Assembly: GCA_004154925.1 (NCBI GenBank)
Contig: QJNS01000231.1
Location: 1-64,000 of the forward strand
Origin: Monosporascus cannonballus
Lineage: Eukaryota > Ascomycota > Sordariomycetes > Xylariales
Reading direction: 5' to 3'
DNA length: 64,000 bases
This document shows, piece by piece, positions 14,340 to 26,649 of this stretch. Within the stretch, counting starts at the first letter, position 1; each line of letters opens with the position of its first letter. Both the position numbers and the translations under genes were made by a program. The notes below the pieces were generated by a model, which was given only the letters and a program-made list of their open reading frames with translations, was not told the origin of the DNA and ran no database searches.

Positions 14340-15010
14340 AATTCTATTATTTTACCTTTACCCTGCGCCCTATTTAAAAACTTCATAATAAGTTTAATAA
14401 TACGTAAATAATAAACGATAAATTTTCGATAAAAATTCGCAAATTTTAAAAATACTTAAATATTATAAATTAACTTTAATTCTGGTTATATTTCGATAAT
14501 ATCGACCTGTTAACGGTCCATTTCCAAATTATTAATATTAATTATAAATCCGAAAAACGTTTTTTTTTTGAAAATTTCGTATTTAAACGTTTTAGCAAAT
14601 AATTAATATTATAATTAATACTTGTAAATTAGCTGGAACTATTTCGTATATTTTTTTCCTTATTAAAATAAATAATTATATTATTTAAATATATTACCTT
14701 TATATAATTATTTAATTTAATTAATAATTTATATATATAAGCCTAAAATATAATTAATATATTAATAAGGTTACATAATATAACCGTATAATCGAATTAC
14801 TTATATTACGTTCGGAAAATAATTTTTTATTAATTACGTTTTTTAATTTTAATACGATAATAAATGTCTTTAAAATTAATTTTCTAAGATACTTTAATTA
14901 ACCTTAGGCAATTTATTATTTTTAAAATCAAAGGTAAAAAATATCGATTTTTTATTGTTATCCGATTTAGCCTTTTATAATTAACGTATAATCGGAGATT
15001 GCCGTTTTTT
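14340..15010 (-). pseudogene. decayed Ty3/gypsy reverse transcriptase of element C
   Basis: The minus strand reads NGNLRLYVNYKRLNRITIKN near 14990, the RIP-altered form of the gypsy block DGSLRxCVDYRxLNxITIKN, followed by RYFLPLI and a YRIKI block (canonical YHRIRI). Further downstream come an AYIYKLL block and NNIIIYFN (canonical DDILIYS) at about 14680. Stop codons break the frame. The Asp-to-Asn changes fit G->A/C->T mutation. Confidence 0.8.
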
Positions 15011-17238
15011 TAGGGCATAAATAATATTAATGCTTTTACGTCCCTTTTCGAATAACGTATCTGGCTTACTTTTAGATTTTTTCGGATATATTTTTCGAAT
15101 ACTTTTTTAAGCTTCCGAAATAAGGTAAATTAGGTCGAATAAGGGCGTTTTCTCTGGGATTAAATTTATTGCATATTTTGCCCTTAATAATGAAAATATT
15201 TTTTTCGTTGTTATTTCGGAATATATTTACCGGAAATTCTCTAGATATATAGGAAAGTCAGTTATTTTTTAATTTTTATTATTTCCCGAATTCCGGAAAA
15301 TTTAATTTTTCGGTTAAATTTATCAAGTTAACAATATAAATTTACTTATTAAAAAACGTTAAGTTTATAATCTTTTATTTATTAACCTTTTATAATAATC
15401 CGTATAATTATTAATAAATAATTATATTTAATAAAATTCGTAATTTATTTATTCCGGATTTAAATAATAAGAAATCGGGCGTTTTTTAATTATAACGTAT
15501 TATAAAATAAATTTGCTTAAATTTTCGTTCGTTTCTGTTATTATTTATTATATTAATAAGAATTTCGTAAACGCCATAATATTTAATATACGTGCCGTTA
15601 ACGCCGATAAAACCTAGAATATTTGCAGAAATTAATTAAAAATTAAGTTTTTTCGCCAATTTTTTACTTATAATATTTACTTATGCTCCGGTATTTATAT
15701 CTATTTATATTGCTATATCCTCCGTATTTTTTTAATAAATACTTTCCTTTTAAAAAGTAGTTTTATTTCAACCGTTTTATAATTATTAGCCGAAATAAAT
15801 TAAACGTATATGCTTATTCCGGTTCCTTTTTTAGGTTTACATTTAAGAATTAATTTAATTTATCGTTATATATTATAACGTTTTATACAGTTTTCGGAAA
15901 TTTATTTCCGTATAACCGGGATAATAAGGTTTTCGTATCCTTTTTAAATTTACAATTTACGTTTTCATAATCTGGCTTCCTATAGTTATAATATTTAAAT
16001 AGGTTTTTATAAAAATTAAAGGTATTAAATTGTACGGATTTGCTTTAATCGGAATTAAATCGGCAATTATTTACTTTTCGAATATAAAAATGCCCGTAGT
16101 TCTTATTGTTTTTACGTAACGCCTTTAATTTGCTTTAAAAATCTTTTTTTCCGAAAGCATTAAAATAAAATCGTTTATCTTTATTAATGCTTTTAGCAAA
16201 AAATAATCGGTTTTTTTCGCCTTTTTCTAAACCTTCTGGCAATATTTTGCCTTATTTATTACGTTATTAATTTATTCCAATTTAACTTTTTTTCGTAATA
16301 AAGTATTTCGTAACCTTAATATTAATTTATAAAAATAATTAAAAATAAAATATTTATTATCCCGATTATTTTCCGAGCTAAAAACGTCCGTAAATTTTGT
16401 TTTATAAATAAAAAACTTTTATTTAACATAAAAATCTAACGGTAATTAATCGGATTATTATCGTAATTCCATAACTTATTTCTTATATTTCTTATCGAAA
16501 AAAATAAAATTTATATAGCTTTTTTTAATAAAAATTTATAAATTTTCAATTTTTAATTTTTTTATAAATAAAATAATTAAGCGTAATACGGTATAATTAT
16601 TAAACGTTCGTAATAAAAACGTCCATATAACCCATAACCTATTAAATATAAATAAAAACATTTCGCCTTAGCTTTTCGACGTAAACTTCCGTAATAACCT
16701 TTATCTAATTTTTTTTTGATCGACGCGCGTTCGGAAAGTTTCGAGTAATTATAATACGGTATTTATTTATCGCCCTTAAGTTTTTATAATAATATCGCAA
16801 TTAACTTATAAAATTTTATTTTTTTAATTTATGTCATTATTTATTATTCGACTAATTATCGGAATTATTCCGAATATTATTTATTTTGTTAACGAATAAT
16901 TTCCAAAATTTAGTTATTATTAAAGGATTTAATTTTTTTTATTTTGAATTTCGGAACGCGGTTATTATATTACGTCCGTTTTCCGACCGTTCGGTTAACG
17001 GTTATCGGGACGTATTCTTATTATATATATAAAAGGATTTAAGATTCCGAAAACTATAGTTTTTTGCCCGTTAAAGTTTCGTTATAAGCTTTTTTATCTA
17101 TTTCCGTACCGTAATTAATCGTTCGTTAATTAGGTTCCGATTGGCGGTCTTTTCGATTAGTAACTTAAGTTCGTTTTATAGTCGGCGAGTTTTGTTTTTA
17201 ATAATTATTGCGTTACTTTTTATAATAGATGGAAGAAT

Positions 17239-17444
17239 TATAAGATAATAGATAATTATAAGCTAGGTAAGGTGATCTCCGACCAGTCGTAAAACAAATT
17301 CCAAAAAATAAATATATTAAATTATTTCCATCTGGCGTTTCCTATTAGCTGCCAGATGGTGGATTTATACTAGTAAATGATTCGGTGGCTGATCGGTGGC
17401 TGGTCGGCTACCAGCCTCATTCTTATAAGGGCTGTATTCTCACA
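17239..17444 (-). repeat. element C LTR (right)
   Basis: It is 206 bp, begins TATAAGATAATAG and ends GTATTCTCACA. It is followed by the TSD ACGAT. Its last third is less mutated than that of the left copy. Confidence 0.9.
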
Positions 17445-20029
17445 ACGATATGTCGTATTCTTTTTTAATGCCCGTTCTTTTTAATATTTTATCTTTTTAA
17501 GTAATAAAATTTTTTATCGTACCCTTTTACCTATATTTATCGCCATTATTAATCAAATATTAAGATTTTAATTTTTTCTTTTTTTACTGGCTAATAAGGA
17601 ATAAGGCGAATGTTACCTAATTAATCTCTTTATTAATCAAGATTCTGTATTAGCGTATTTATGATAATTTTAAAATTATATCGTAATTTTTAAGTAAAAC
17701 GATATCAAAATTAACTATTTAGTATAGTTTTTAAACAAAATCTCGAAATAATTAATTTTGCGTATAATTTTTCCGTTATCGTAAGTAAATTCTGAATCTT
17801 TGGCATTTATCGTTATGTAAGGTTTTAATTTATATTTTTATAGTAATTTAAATTTATTAACCATATTGGGTATAATATATTTCCTGCCTAAAGCTCCGTA
17901 ATCCATCATTACCATATACCAGTACGTTCCGATTTATATATCTAAAGTAATAAGATTATTAACGTTTTTTATTATTGCGTTTAATACTTTTTTGGGAAAT
18001 TCTTTTTAATTTTTCTGGTTTCGTTATTCTATGGCTTTTTTACAGATATTTTTTTTTAACTTTTGTTCGAATCTGTCAAATCTTTTCTATATTTTTTGGT
18101 TTAACGAGTTAAGTTATTATATTTGTTATTATTGTCGGCGTATTATTGTTTCAATTTATATTAATTATTTTTAATTTTGCTATAATTCCTTTTTTATTAA
18201 ATAAATTGTTTTTTTATATTTACGATTGTATCTTATTATACGTTCTCTTAACTATCGTTTTAAAGATCTTTGATAAATTCATATATTTTTTCCTTAATAG
18301 TTCTTTTTCTAAGAATTTATAATAAATACCAATTTAAAATAAAGGTCCGTAATAGCTTTTTAGCAATGCTTTTTTATTATATACTAGATTAATTCTTTTT
18401 CCGTTTGGTGGTTATATTATTTATAATAATAAAAAGGTTTTTCTGTAAGTATTGCTTCTTTTTAGGCCAGCTTTCTATTTCGGTCTGTTATTAAATATTT
18501 CCTGGAGTTATAATTTGAAAATATCGATATTATTGCTTATTATTTTTGTTATTTCCGGTACGGTTTGGAAAGTCGAATCCTTTATAATATATACGCGTAA
18601 TTCGTTCGTAGATATATTATTTTCATTTTTTGTAATCGGGATATATTTGTCGTTAACAATATATGGTATGTATTTTGCTATATCGATTGGAAGTTCCGGA
18701 ACAGATTTTTTCTGTTTAATTCTGGTATTCGCGTAATTATCGTTATAATATTTTTTGTTATATTTGCGATACCTATTAAGCCAGCTTTCTACCTTTTTAC
18801 ATTTTTCGTCGAATTTATTATCGTAATGGCCCTTATTGAGTTTTTCGCCATAAGGGACCTGGTATGTACTTAAGCTGAATCATGTTAATGGATTTGCCTC
18901 CGTTCTTTTGGTTTTCTCTAGATTGTCTTTTAGGTACTGGTTTTCAATTGTTTTAATAAGGCTTTTTAGGTGCTTTATATTACGATGCCTTATGTCTTAT
19001 TTTGTTGTAATTATAGCATTTAATTTGGCTCCAGTCCTTTTTATAAGTAACTTTTAACTCCATAAATTCTAGTTCTATGCCGTAAAAAGTGTTAATATTA
19101 ACTATATATCGGGGTTTGTTATTATTCCTTCTCTTAATGCCTTTAATACGTTATGCGTATTGTCGATCGTTAATCTTAATTATTATAACGATATAATACG
19201 ATAGGTAATTAGGCCGATCGAGCTTAAAAAATTTTTTCTATCCTGTTTTTTCAAGCCGTCGAAAAACTTAATTATGAATATTTTTTATCCTTAATTTAAT
19301 TTAGTTATTAATTAAATTAATGTACTGCCGTAACTAGATATTAATCCTTTTTAACGTATTTACTAGATTTATATTTTGGTTTTTATGTTTTCGTTTATTA
19401 TTCGGAAAACCTTTATTAATATTTATTTAAATTATTTATAATCGTTATAAATTCGCATTATTTCTGGGTTTCGTTTTTTAATTAATAAAATAATATTTTT
19501 TATAATAAATTTGAACTAAATAACCGTATTTCTCGTAAATCGTCCGACTGTAAATTCAATTTATATAATAAGCGTAATAAGTCGAATAGGAAAATACCAA
19601 AAGTATATTCGACACTAAATTAAAAACAATTATAACTTAATTAAGGTTCCGTCGAAACGTTCTGGTTTAGGAAATTTAAAAACTTTTTTTAGTTTTTTAA
19701 TAGAATTTAGCTAAATAACCTGGCTTATTCAAGGAAGTTTTCCGGTTTCGAAAACTTTTTTTCTTAAGTTTCTTATAAGCGGTTTAAAAAAACGTTATAA
19801 AATTATTATTATTTCTTTCAAGCTAAAGGGTACGTTCGTTTAAGGTATCCAGGTATCGAAGAACTTTTTTATAAAAAAGGCAAAATTTCTTCTTTTTTTT
19901 CGGATTCCATTTTAATATCCGAGTAATTAAGGATCGGGTAAATAAGTTATTCGAATTTTTTATTAATAAATATAATATTAATCGATATTATTTAAAGTTT
20001 AATAATATTATTAAAAAAAATTTATAACG

Positions 20030-20417
20030 TATAATAAATTAAAGATTTAATTAATTATTAAACCTTAATCGTACGGGTTTGTATTAATAAAAGTATCGTA
20101 AAAATTTAAATAATAAATATAATAATTATATTACGTTTCGTAATTTTAAAAGTACTTTAAATAATTATATTATATTATAAGCTGAAATTATCTAAATTAT
20201 GGAAATAACAAACGTATATATTTTTTTCCTGTTAACTAAATTACTATTAATAAGTTAATAATCCGGTTTACTGGCTTACCACCAGTAAGTTGGTAATCCG
20301 GCTTACTGGCTTATTACCAGTGAATTGGTGATCCATCACGTGATCTGCCCTATCGCGCACTTGTGGTTGGGTTATGACAGACCGTTTTTGGAGACCGTGG
20401 CCCGTTGGGTCATGACA
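20030..20417 (-). repeat. family A LTR (copy 1, right; 5' LTR in coding sense)
   Basis: It is 388 bp long and is the partner of 706-1093. Its first ~220 bp are strongly RIP-mutated, while the last ~150 bp (from about 20265) are almost unmutated and GC-normal. About three tandem copies of a ~35-bp unit (GGTAATCCGGCTTACTGGC) lie at 20250-20345. It is followed by the TSD TCTTA. Confidence 0.9.
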
Positions 20418-20507
20418 TCTTAATGCCAATAATAATGCCGATGGTGACTTATTTTTACGATTTTTATTCGAATTTTAAAGTGTTGTTGAAAATATAGCGA
20501 TCTTGGC

Positions 20508-20569
20508 GATTTTGTATGGGAAAACGCTGGCGCGTTGAGGGGGTGGAGCGCGGATGGGGGGGGTCATCT
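20508..20569. repeat. right TIR of pogo-type element P1
   Basis: Contains TTTTGTATGGGAAAACG, then CGCGTTGAGGGGGTGGAGCG, then CGGATG, a run of eight G and TCATCT, followed by a TA duplication. It is the inverted partner of 1-55 and the equivalent of the end at 46640-46677. Confidence 0.85.
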
Positions 20570-20571
20570 TA

Positions 20572-23500
20572 TAGGGGCCTTTCTCGGGCTACTTAATAAG
20601 TTTTGTGGTCTCCCTATCAGCATTAGCAACAACTGACTTAGCCGGCGCAGTAGAGTAGATGTCCTGGCAATATCAATATAGCCATTCCGAATGAGAATAT
20701 GTTTTATGAGAGACCCCCCGGCAAGACTATCCCGTACACGGCTCACCATACCTGTTGTTTGACTTGATGGAGCCGGGTCATGCCGCGAAGTTCTCAGGGG
20801 TCTTAAAAATGGATGGAAGTTCTAATGTACCGACTGCAGTCTCCCAGTCCTTCTGGCGAGATTTCATCTACATATGACTGGGGGCCGATAGTATATATAT
20901 TTAAGTATTAGTAGTTTAAAGGCCGGTAATATATTGTAGCGTTTGGTGGTCAGGTGGTACGACGTGTCTCTTACAATGCCAATATCGCCGGTGAATCCCG
21001 CAAAACTTCCCCTAGCGATATAGTGTATTCTCTATTACAATATGTTTAAAATTTTATTTCAACTTTACACAGGTAGGTTAATACCTAGTTGAATTCAGGT
21101 AACTCGCTGCTCCCTTTAACTTTACCAGGGTAATAAGAAGGAAATGAGTAAAGCCGGTCAATTGGAAATTTGCCTTGTCCATAACTTGGGTTCGTCGAGT
21201 GCCCCGGGCCGTCGAGGCGGAATTGAAACAGTAATAGTACGACGTCCAGTCGATCCCCTCCAACTGCAGGGGAGTTTGATTAGAAAGGTCGTAGAAGTGA
21301 TCATCAATGACCTCGAAGCACGCCGTCGCACCAATATCGTACCCGACTAAGTTCGTCAGCTGCATTTTCTTAGGAAACCATAAGTTTTCTTTGATGATGG
21401 AACCACGCAATATCCATCGTCGAAATCAATCACCACCGTCGTCCGAGTGCGTGCCAAAAAGGATAAAATTCCGCGTTGTTTCGCACGAACATCCTCACCG
21501 TAAGTTAAAGTTCGTCTACCTAGGCTCGTCACCTCTCCCACAATCTATGGAAGCTAGCATCTATGGAACTGTTCAGTCATTTAGCAGGGAGGAAAAACTT
21601 GTGCCGTCTTGTGTTAGCTATAGCTCAGAGGTCATAGTACTGGCCTGGGAGTATTTAACTTAATGGTTGATACTTCCGAAGCGGAGATTTCGTCCCGCAT
21701 GCAATTCCTTGCAATGGAGCGAGCGAGCCGCAGAGAAACCGCGACGCCAATGAGGGCGATAATGACTTCGGTACAGAGTGGTATGGATTATGGAGGGGAC
21801 TGCCAGGAATATAGATGATAAATTCCTACAACCCAACTCATGATATTCGAGGGTGAAGAAATACGTCATCACTGCAGGCTTTTCTAATGTCCGTATCTAT
21901 TCAGCAACATTATGCAATTCGTTGCAAATTGCATGCCTATGCCGAGTTCGGCTGCATATAGAAGTTCTGGCTTATGTGCAACTACCCCTCGTAGCCTTAC
22001 GTATGGATATGGTCTACTTCCTACCATTTTCTCTTCTCCCTAATGGCATGATCCATAACGGAATCGGATCTGCAGATTGAATGCCCTATCATGAGAGGAT
22101 ACCAGCCAGCTTTACCTGTCTATAGTCTAGCAATTCCGAATTGGTTCGGACAATTGATCAGTTTCGAGGTCTAGATGGGCAACGGCATACGTATATTCTT
22201 TATGTAGGGTAACTCCAGTAGTTCGATAATGAAAAGTTGAGCCACTAGTTCTCCGATATCTGTACGTGATATCCTTGCGCAGATAGCCAATTGTGATCCG
22301 CCCCCTACCTATGCCTCCTTGCAAGCAAACGGCGAGTCGTTCGTTGCGAAGGCGTTATTTGAAATTCGTACTTAGAATTGCCGTCGTCTTGGGTCCTCCC
22401 GCTCCAAATAAAGATCGATTCGGCCCCTGAGCACGTAGCCATTGAGCAAGAGAGGAGCTTGGGCTACTTCATGCCCACCTGCTTTAACTGCCGTTAGTGA
22501 CTCAGCCCGCTGGAGGTGTTTTATCATACCCACGGTGCAACCTTCTCACCCTCAGACAGTTCCACACAATGAGGGCAGTGGGTGGTAGTGCGATCAGTAC
22601 GCCGATAAGGCTGACGATAGCTTCGGAGGAGAGACCCACGATGGCAGGTGCTGTGCCTGGACAAGAGTCTCATCAGCGGGTTCTAAGGAGTAATTTCAAT
22701 ACAACAGGCCAGAGGGGGCAAAGGCACGATGATTAGGAGAGAGAATATGACAACGACAAACGTTTAGTCGCGCGCAGGCCAGGAGCAGGGGAGGACTTTA
22801 AGTCAGAACTGACAGCGAGTTGTCGCACTATTTGATGTAATGGGGAGCAGTGTCAACCACACGTCTTCTTCCAATATACTACAAGCGATGTAGGCAAGTC
22901 TGGGGTGGCTAATCGAGCTGTTATGCGTGCAATATCTATGCCCTAAAAAGAAGATAGCTAGCCAGAGAGGAGGCTGAGGGTTACACTTTGTTGCCTCTGA
23001 AGCTATTGAAGTAAAATGAGTAGGCATTCAGCTAGACGGAATGGTGGCGGCGTGCCTGACCTATTTTCTGTTGGTAAATCGTCTCACACATAATAGGGAT
23101 GAATGCTGATCCACCCCCCCGAGCTCGGATTAATATTAATCATATTCCCAAAACCATTGACGCTCACATAACCCCCTTAGTTCAAAAAGAGCACATCCAA
23201 CAGCAATGGTTCATATGAAACGAAGGAACAGGACGACAAGATCCAGCTCGTAGCTAGATATTATAAAATTGACGGTGTTTCCAACGCAGCCGAATATAGG
23301 GAAGCCGCGAGACATAAATAGCTTCCTTCAGTAGGGAATCTCTCAATAGGACGTCGTAGACTGTGGAGCTATCGGGTACTGTACCCAAACCCCGGCATTT
23401 GGATCTTGGCACGTCCCGAAACAGGAAAGAAAAGTACCAATTTGTATGGCCCGTGCGAAACCTGGAAACCCTGGCTCTCCGAGCTGACCTTATCACCAGC

Positions 23501-23830
23501 CTTATCGTCGACCTAGGTGAAGTTCGTAAACTTTCAGAATCTGATTCTTATGGCCCGTGCCAACCCTGTCAGTCAGCAAGACAGAAGTGGAACTGCTGAA
23601 GCTGAATTCTCCATTGTTTTGAATTTGGCTTCAGTCGGCTGATTTTAACGAACGGACTTCGGCTCCAATTAGCCCTGTTGTTTCGTGATGTAGCTGAATC
23701 GTTACCGTTTCTTGATATATGGTGTTAACACCTTTACCTATGACGTATTCGAAAAGGAATCGAAAGTATGTTAATTGGGAGGGCGTCGATTCGTTCGGAA
23801 AACGAAGGATATCGGATAACATTTGTAAGG
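20572..23830. other. normal-GC stretch without a recognisable gene
   Basis: This 3.2-kb stretch lies between the TA duplication of P1 and the next AT-rich block. Open frames reach about 118 codons on either strand, but none shows a recognisable domain, a consistent intron pattern or a signal peptide, and they overlap each other in conflicting frames. No tRNA-like or rRNA-like sequence was seen. It may be intergenic DNA or old, eroded coding sequence. It shows little RIP. Confidence 0.6.
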
Positions 23831-24299
23831 TAACCTAGTTTCCTATACAAAATCAACAGTTAGTACCAGAACTTTTCAATTTTCGAAGTTATCGTAAAAA
23901 GAGCCGTACCTTATTCCTAACATAACTGTTATCCCATTAACGCAAGCTCGGGCAGAAAGCCCTCCGGGCTTATCGATGATTATCTGCACCCGACAACGTT
24001 ATACCGAAACTGCTAGAGTTTCTGTCGATCCGGAATTTTCTCAAACGAACTAGGGGCCAAGTCCAGCCGAAAGCAGCAGTTAGCTATATACGCGTTATTC
24101 GTAAACCTCGTACGAAATAATAATACTTTTTGAATTATATCGGAAATAAATTAACGAAGGACTTAATATTCCGAATTATGGGACTAAGGAACGCGGTTAT
24201 TAAACCGTAATTAATAAGTTAAACGCATAAAGGATTTTTGTAACGAAAAAGCAGGTAAAAAATAAATATATTTACTTTTAGAAAAGAACTTAAGTATAG

Positions 24300-25150
24300 C
24301 TTGCGTTAAAGAAAGTAAATGGCTTCGGTTAAGATAAAGCCCTTTAACTTTTTACGCCTAAACACGAAATATAAAAAAGCTATCTAAAGGCTAATAGTAC
24401 TTCCCATATTAAACTATTAGGTAATAATTAATTATTATCTAGATTTACTCCGAAGAAAAGGTTTTCCGGTATAAAGCCCTGAAGTACGTTAAACTTTGTA
24501 AAGCCGTATTCGAATTTTTTATTAAAGCTAAAGGCGAATTAACTGTTGGCCTTAAAGAGGAAGCCAGCGCTATTTCCGTTTAAAAGGTATTATAGGCTTT
24601 TTTACAGAAATCGGCTGTCGGTAAGGAAAAAAATGGCTTCGTTAAAAAGGCCGAAGTTATTTTCACTAATGATGATATTTCGCAGCAGGTATACGTTTAT
24701 TTTCGTAAGCGCTCTGCTAACGATTTAAAAACGCAGCGTAGAAATAAAAAACTTAAAGAACATAGTAACTAGCTAGTAAAAAAGGGTATCGAACAGGTTG
24801 TTAAAAAGTTAATTTGCAATGAAAAGCTAGCCTAAGATTCGAGGTTAGATATAAAGCTGGCTTTTAGGATTTTTAATAATACTTATACCGATTAATTTAG
24901 AGATAATACGTTATTTCGCGTCGTCCAGGCTTGGGCGGGTAACGACCGTCTCGCTACCATATTTCTTGGCTTAAACGATAATCTAAAGCTTTAATAACTT
25001 AAAAATTTCGAAGAAACTAAGGATACGGGCCGCGGAAACCGCGCGTATAACGAAAAAAAGGTACCTTATGATAATAATAAAGGTATTACGAATTTCTTAA
25101 GTACGGAAGGTGATAAAAGTGATGGAAATAATACGGATATAAAATAGTAA
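24300..25150 (+). pseudogene. decayed second frame of the Harbinger-like element, function unknown
   Basis: A single plus-strand frame running through several stop codons gives protein-like sequence: LCKAVFEFFIKAKGELTVGL near 24500, FLQKSAVGKEKNGFVKKAEV near 24600, then DDISQQVYVYFRKRSAND and, at about 24920, FRVVQAWAGNDRLATIFLGL. The stops sit where RIP turns CAA/CAG/TGG codons into TAA/TAG, so the frame was probably once open. I do not recognise the family. Its position beside and divergent from the Harbinger transposase suggests the accessory (Myb-like/DNA-binding) protein of such elements, but this is inference. Confidence 0.45.
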
Positions 25151-25479
25151 AAGTATTAAAGGTGTTAAAGTGCTAGAAGCTGTAAAAGTAATAAAAGTAG
25201 CAAAAAGAAAATAATATGGAAAAGATAACCTTTTTTTTAGGAAAAAGTTTTTCAGTATTAATATATTTTCCTTAAAATATAACATAGGAAAATATTTCGT
25301 TTTAAAAGTGTTAAATTCCCATACAAAATAAATGCAATTCGGTGTTAACAGTTTTCAAGTTATTATTAAAAACAAACTAAAAAATATTTCGTACTTATTT
25401 TCGAAAGTTATAACTAATTTGTTACGCCTAATTATTAAGCTTTTTTTAATAATAATAATAAAAATAATAACGACGCTTT

Positions 25480-26200
25480 TATTAATTATTTTTGCTTTTA
25501 ATCCTTTCTAAATTTTTATTATGTATTCTATATCTTTTTCGCGATTTTATTAAGATATTTCGTAATAAGGAAATATATACTCCCTTATTTTTCTGCGCGC
25601 GAAAAATTATTCGCTTAATTTTTTTATCGTTAATGTAAGCTTTTTCATTTAGTTTTACGGGTTCGTTAAGGTCGATTTTGCTATAATTTAACAGGAAATT
25701 ATTAAGGCCAGCCGTAACGTAAATTGCCTTAATTATCGTATTAATACTTATATAAAGAGGATTTTTCTTAAAGATCTTAAAGGTACGTTTTTACTTACCG
25801 AAGGCCTTTTCGATTACGTTTCGTAATTGCGTATGCCTTAAATTATATAGCTTTTCCGACGTACGTAATTCTAATTGGGCTTACGTTTATTTTTAAAAAT
25901 AATATTACGTTCCGCGATATGGAATAAGGATTTGCCTACCGGTAACGTATCCAAAATCTTTAAGCATATATTTATCCTTAAGGATAACGAAATTATTATG
26001 ATCGACCGCATTATTAAATATTTTAACGTTATTTATAAAGCCTTTTTAACTTATTAATACATAAGTAAATCTTTTATTAAAATCATAGACAGTTAATATA
26101 TTTGTTAATAACTTCCTTTTATAATTGCTGTATATCTTTTGTTTAAAGGCATTACTTTCGATTCGGACCTTAAAATAAATATTATTAAGCGCTTTTATTA
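25480..26200 (-). pseudogene. decayed PIF/Harbinger DDE transposase
   Basis: One minus-strand frame broken by stops keeps the order of the DDE_Tnp_4 family. VRIESNAF and a TVYDFNKRFTYVL block lie around 26080-26190; the latter corresponds to the catalytic VCDFDxRFTYV region. KYMLKDFGYVTGR and ILIPYRGT lie near 25940, and EKLYNLRHTQLRNVIEKAFG at about 25830 is the family's highly conserved ELFNLRHxxLRNVIER(I)FG signature. FKIFKKNP and AGLNNFL follow. The stops fit C->T changes at CAA/CGA/TGG codons. It would have cut and inserted the element, but is now inactive. Confidence 0.8.
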
Positions 26201-26649
26201 CGTTCTTAAATTATGAAAAAAAACTTTTTATTAATTAAAATTTTCTGATAAGAACGGTTAGTAACTAGTTTAATAATAATACGTATTAATACGATAAAAA
26301 TATTTAGGATTTCGTAAAACGTACGGCATATAATATTATTATTTCTTATAAAATAATCCGAAATTACCCGAACAAAAAGATTTTAGGCCATAATATAAAA
26401 AAAGATTATTATTTTTTCGTTTACCCAAATTCGTAACGTTTTTAATACCGTATTTACTAATAATTAATTACATAATACGTAATACGTATCTTTATTTATT
26501 CTTATGATTTTTCGAAGGTAATTATTTGCGGAACGTAATGTCGCAACTATATATTTAGGGCCCTTTTGGTTATTAATATCTACTTTGATATGGTATTAAT
26601 TACGGCGGTTAAGAATTACGAAAAAAGCAGCTAAGGCGGCGAACTGCTT

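Larger units (their letters stand above)
10066..17444 (-). mobile_element. Ty3/gypsy LTR retrotransposon C, nested in family A copy 1
   Basis: Two 206-bp LTRs (10066-10271 and 17239-17444) are flanked by an identical ACGAT duplication (10061-10065 and 17445-17449), giving a complete 7379-bp insertion. Reverse transcriptase motifs read on the minus strand around 14340-15010. The interior is heavily RIP-mutated, while the LTRs keep a GC-rich core (GTGATCTCCGACCAGTCGTA and GGTGGCTGATCGGTGGCTGG). Confidence 0.9.
706..20417 (-). mobile_element. Ty3/gypsy LTR retrotransposon, family A copy 1 (RIP-mutated, nested host)
   Basis: Two 388-bp LTRs (706-1093 and 20030-20417) are flanked by an identical 5-bp target duplication, TCTTA (701-705 and 20418-20422). 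Coding remnants read on the minus strand, for example a reverse transcriptase around 9240-9640. A stretch at about 18450-18800 is the reverse-complement counterpart of 31320-31510 in family-A copy 2. The body is interrupted by element B (1097-6646) and element C (10066-17444). Subtracting both leaves about 6.0 kb of internal sequence, against 5954 bp in copy 2, so the model closes. The whole element is AT-rich with stops throughout and is not functional. Confidence 0.9.
1..20569. mobile_element. pogo/Fot1-type TIR element P1, split by nested retrotransposons
   Basis: The window opens inside a terminal inverted repeat. CATCCGCGCTCCACCCCCTC at 1-20 is repeated inverted at about 20534-20557, and the similarity runs on for some 55 bp to a CCCATACAAAAT motif (37-48; inverted at about 20508-20520). 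The right end reads GGGTCATCT followed by TA (20570-20571), the TA target duplication of the Tc1/mariner superfamily. A second element with the same ends, at 44468-46677, carries a recognisable pogo-type transposase. Once the inserted retrotransposon (706-20417) and its duplicated TCTTA are removed, only about 0.85 kb of P1 remains. That is too short for a transposase, so P1 was probably a non-autonomous, internally deleted copy. The first dozen or so bases of the left end lie outside the window. Confidence 0.8.

Noticed and set aside
18452..18736. 94-codon hydrophobic open frame
   Set aside because: It is antisense to the family-A gag/protease-like region, whose counterpart lies at 31320-31510 on the plus strand of copy 2.
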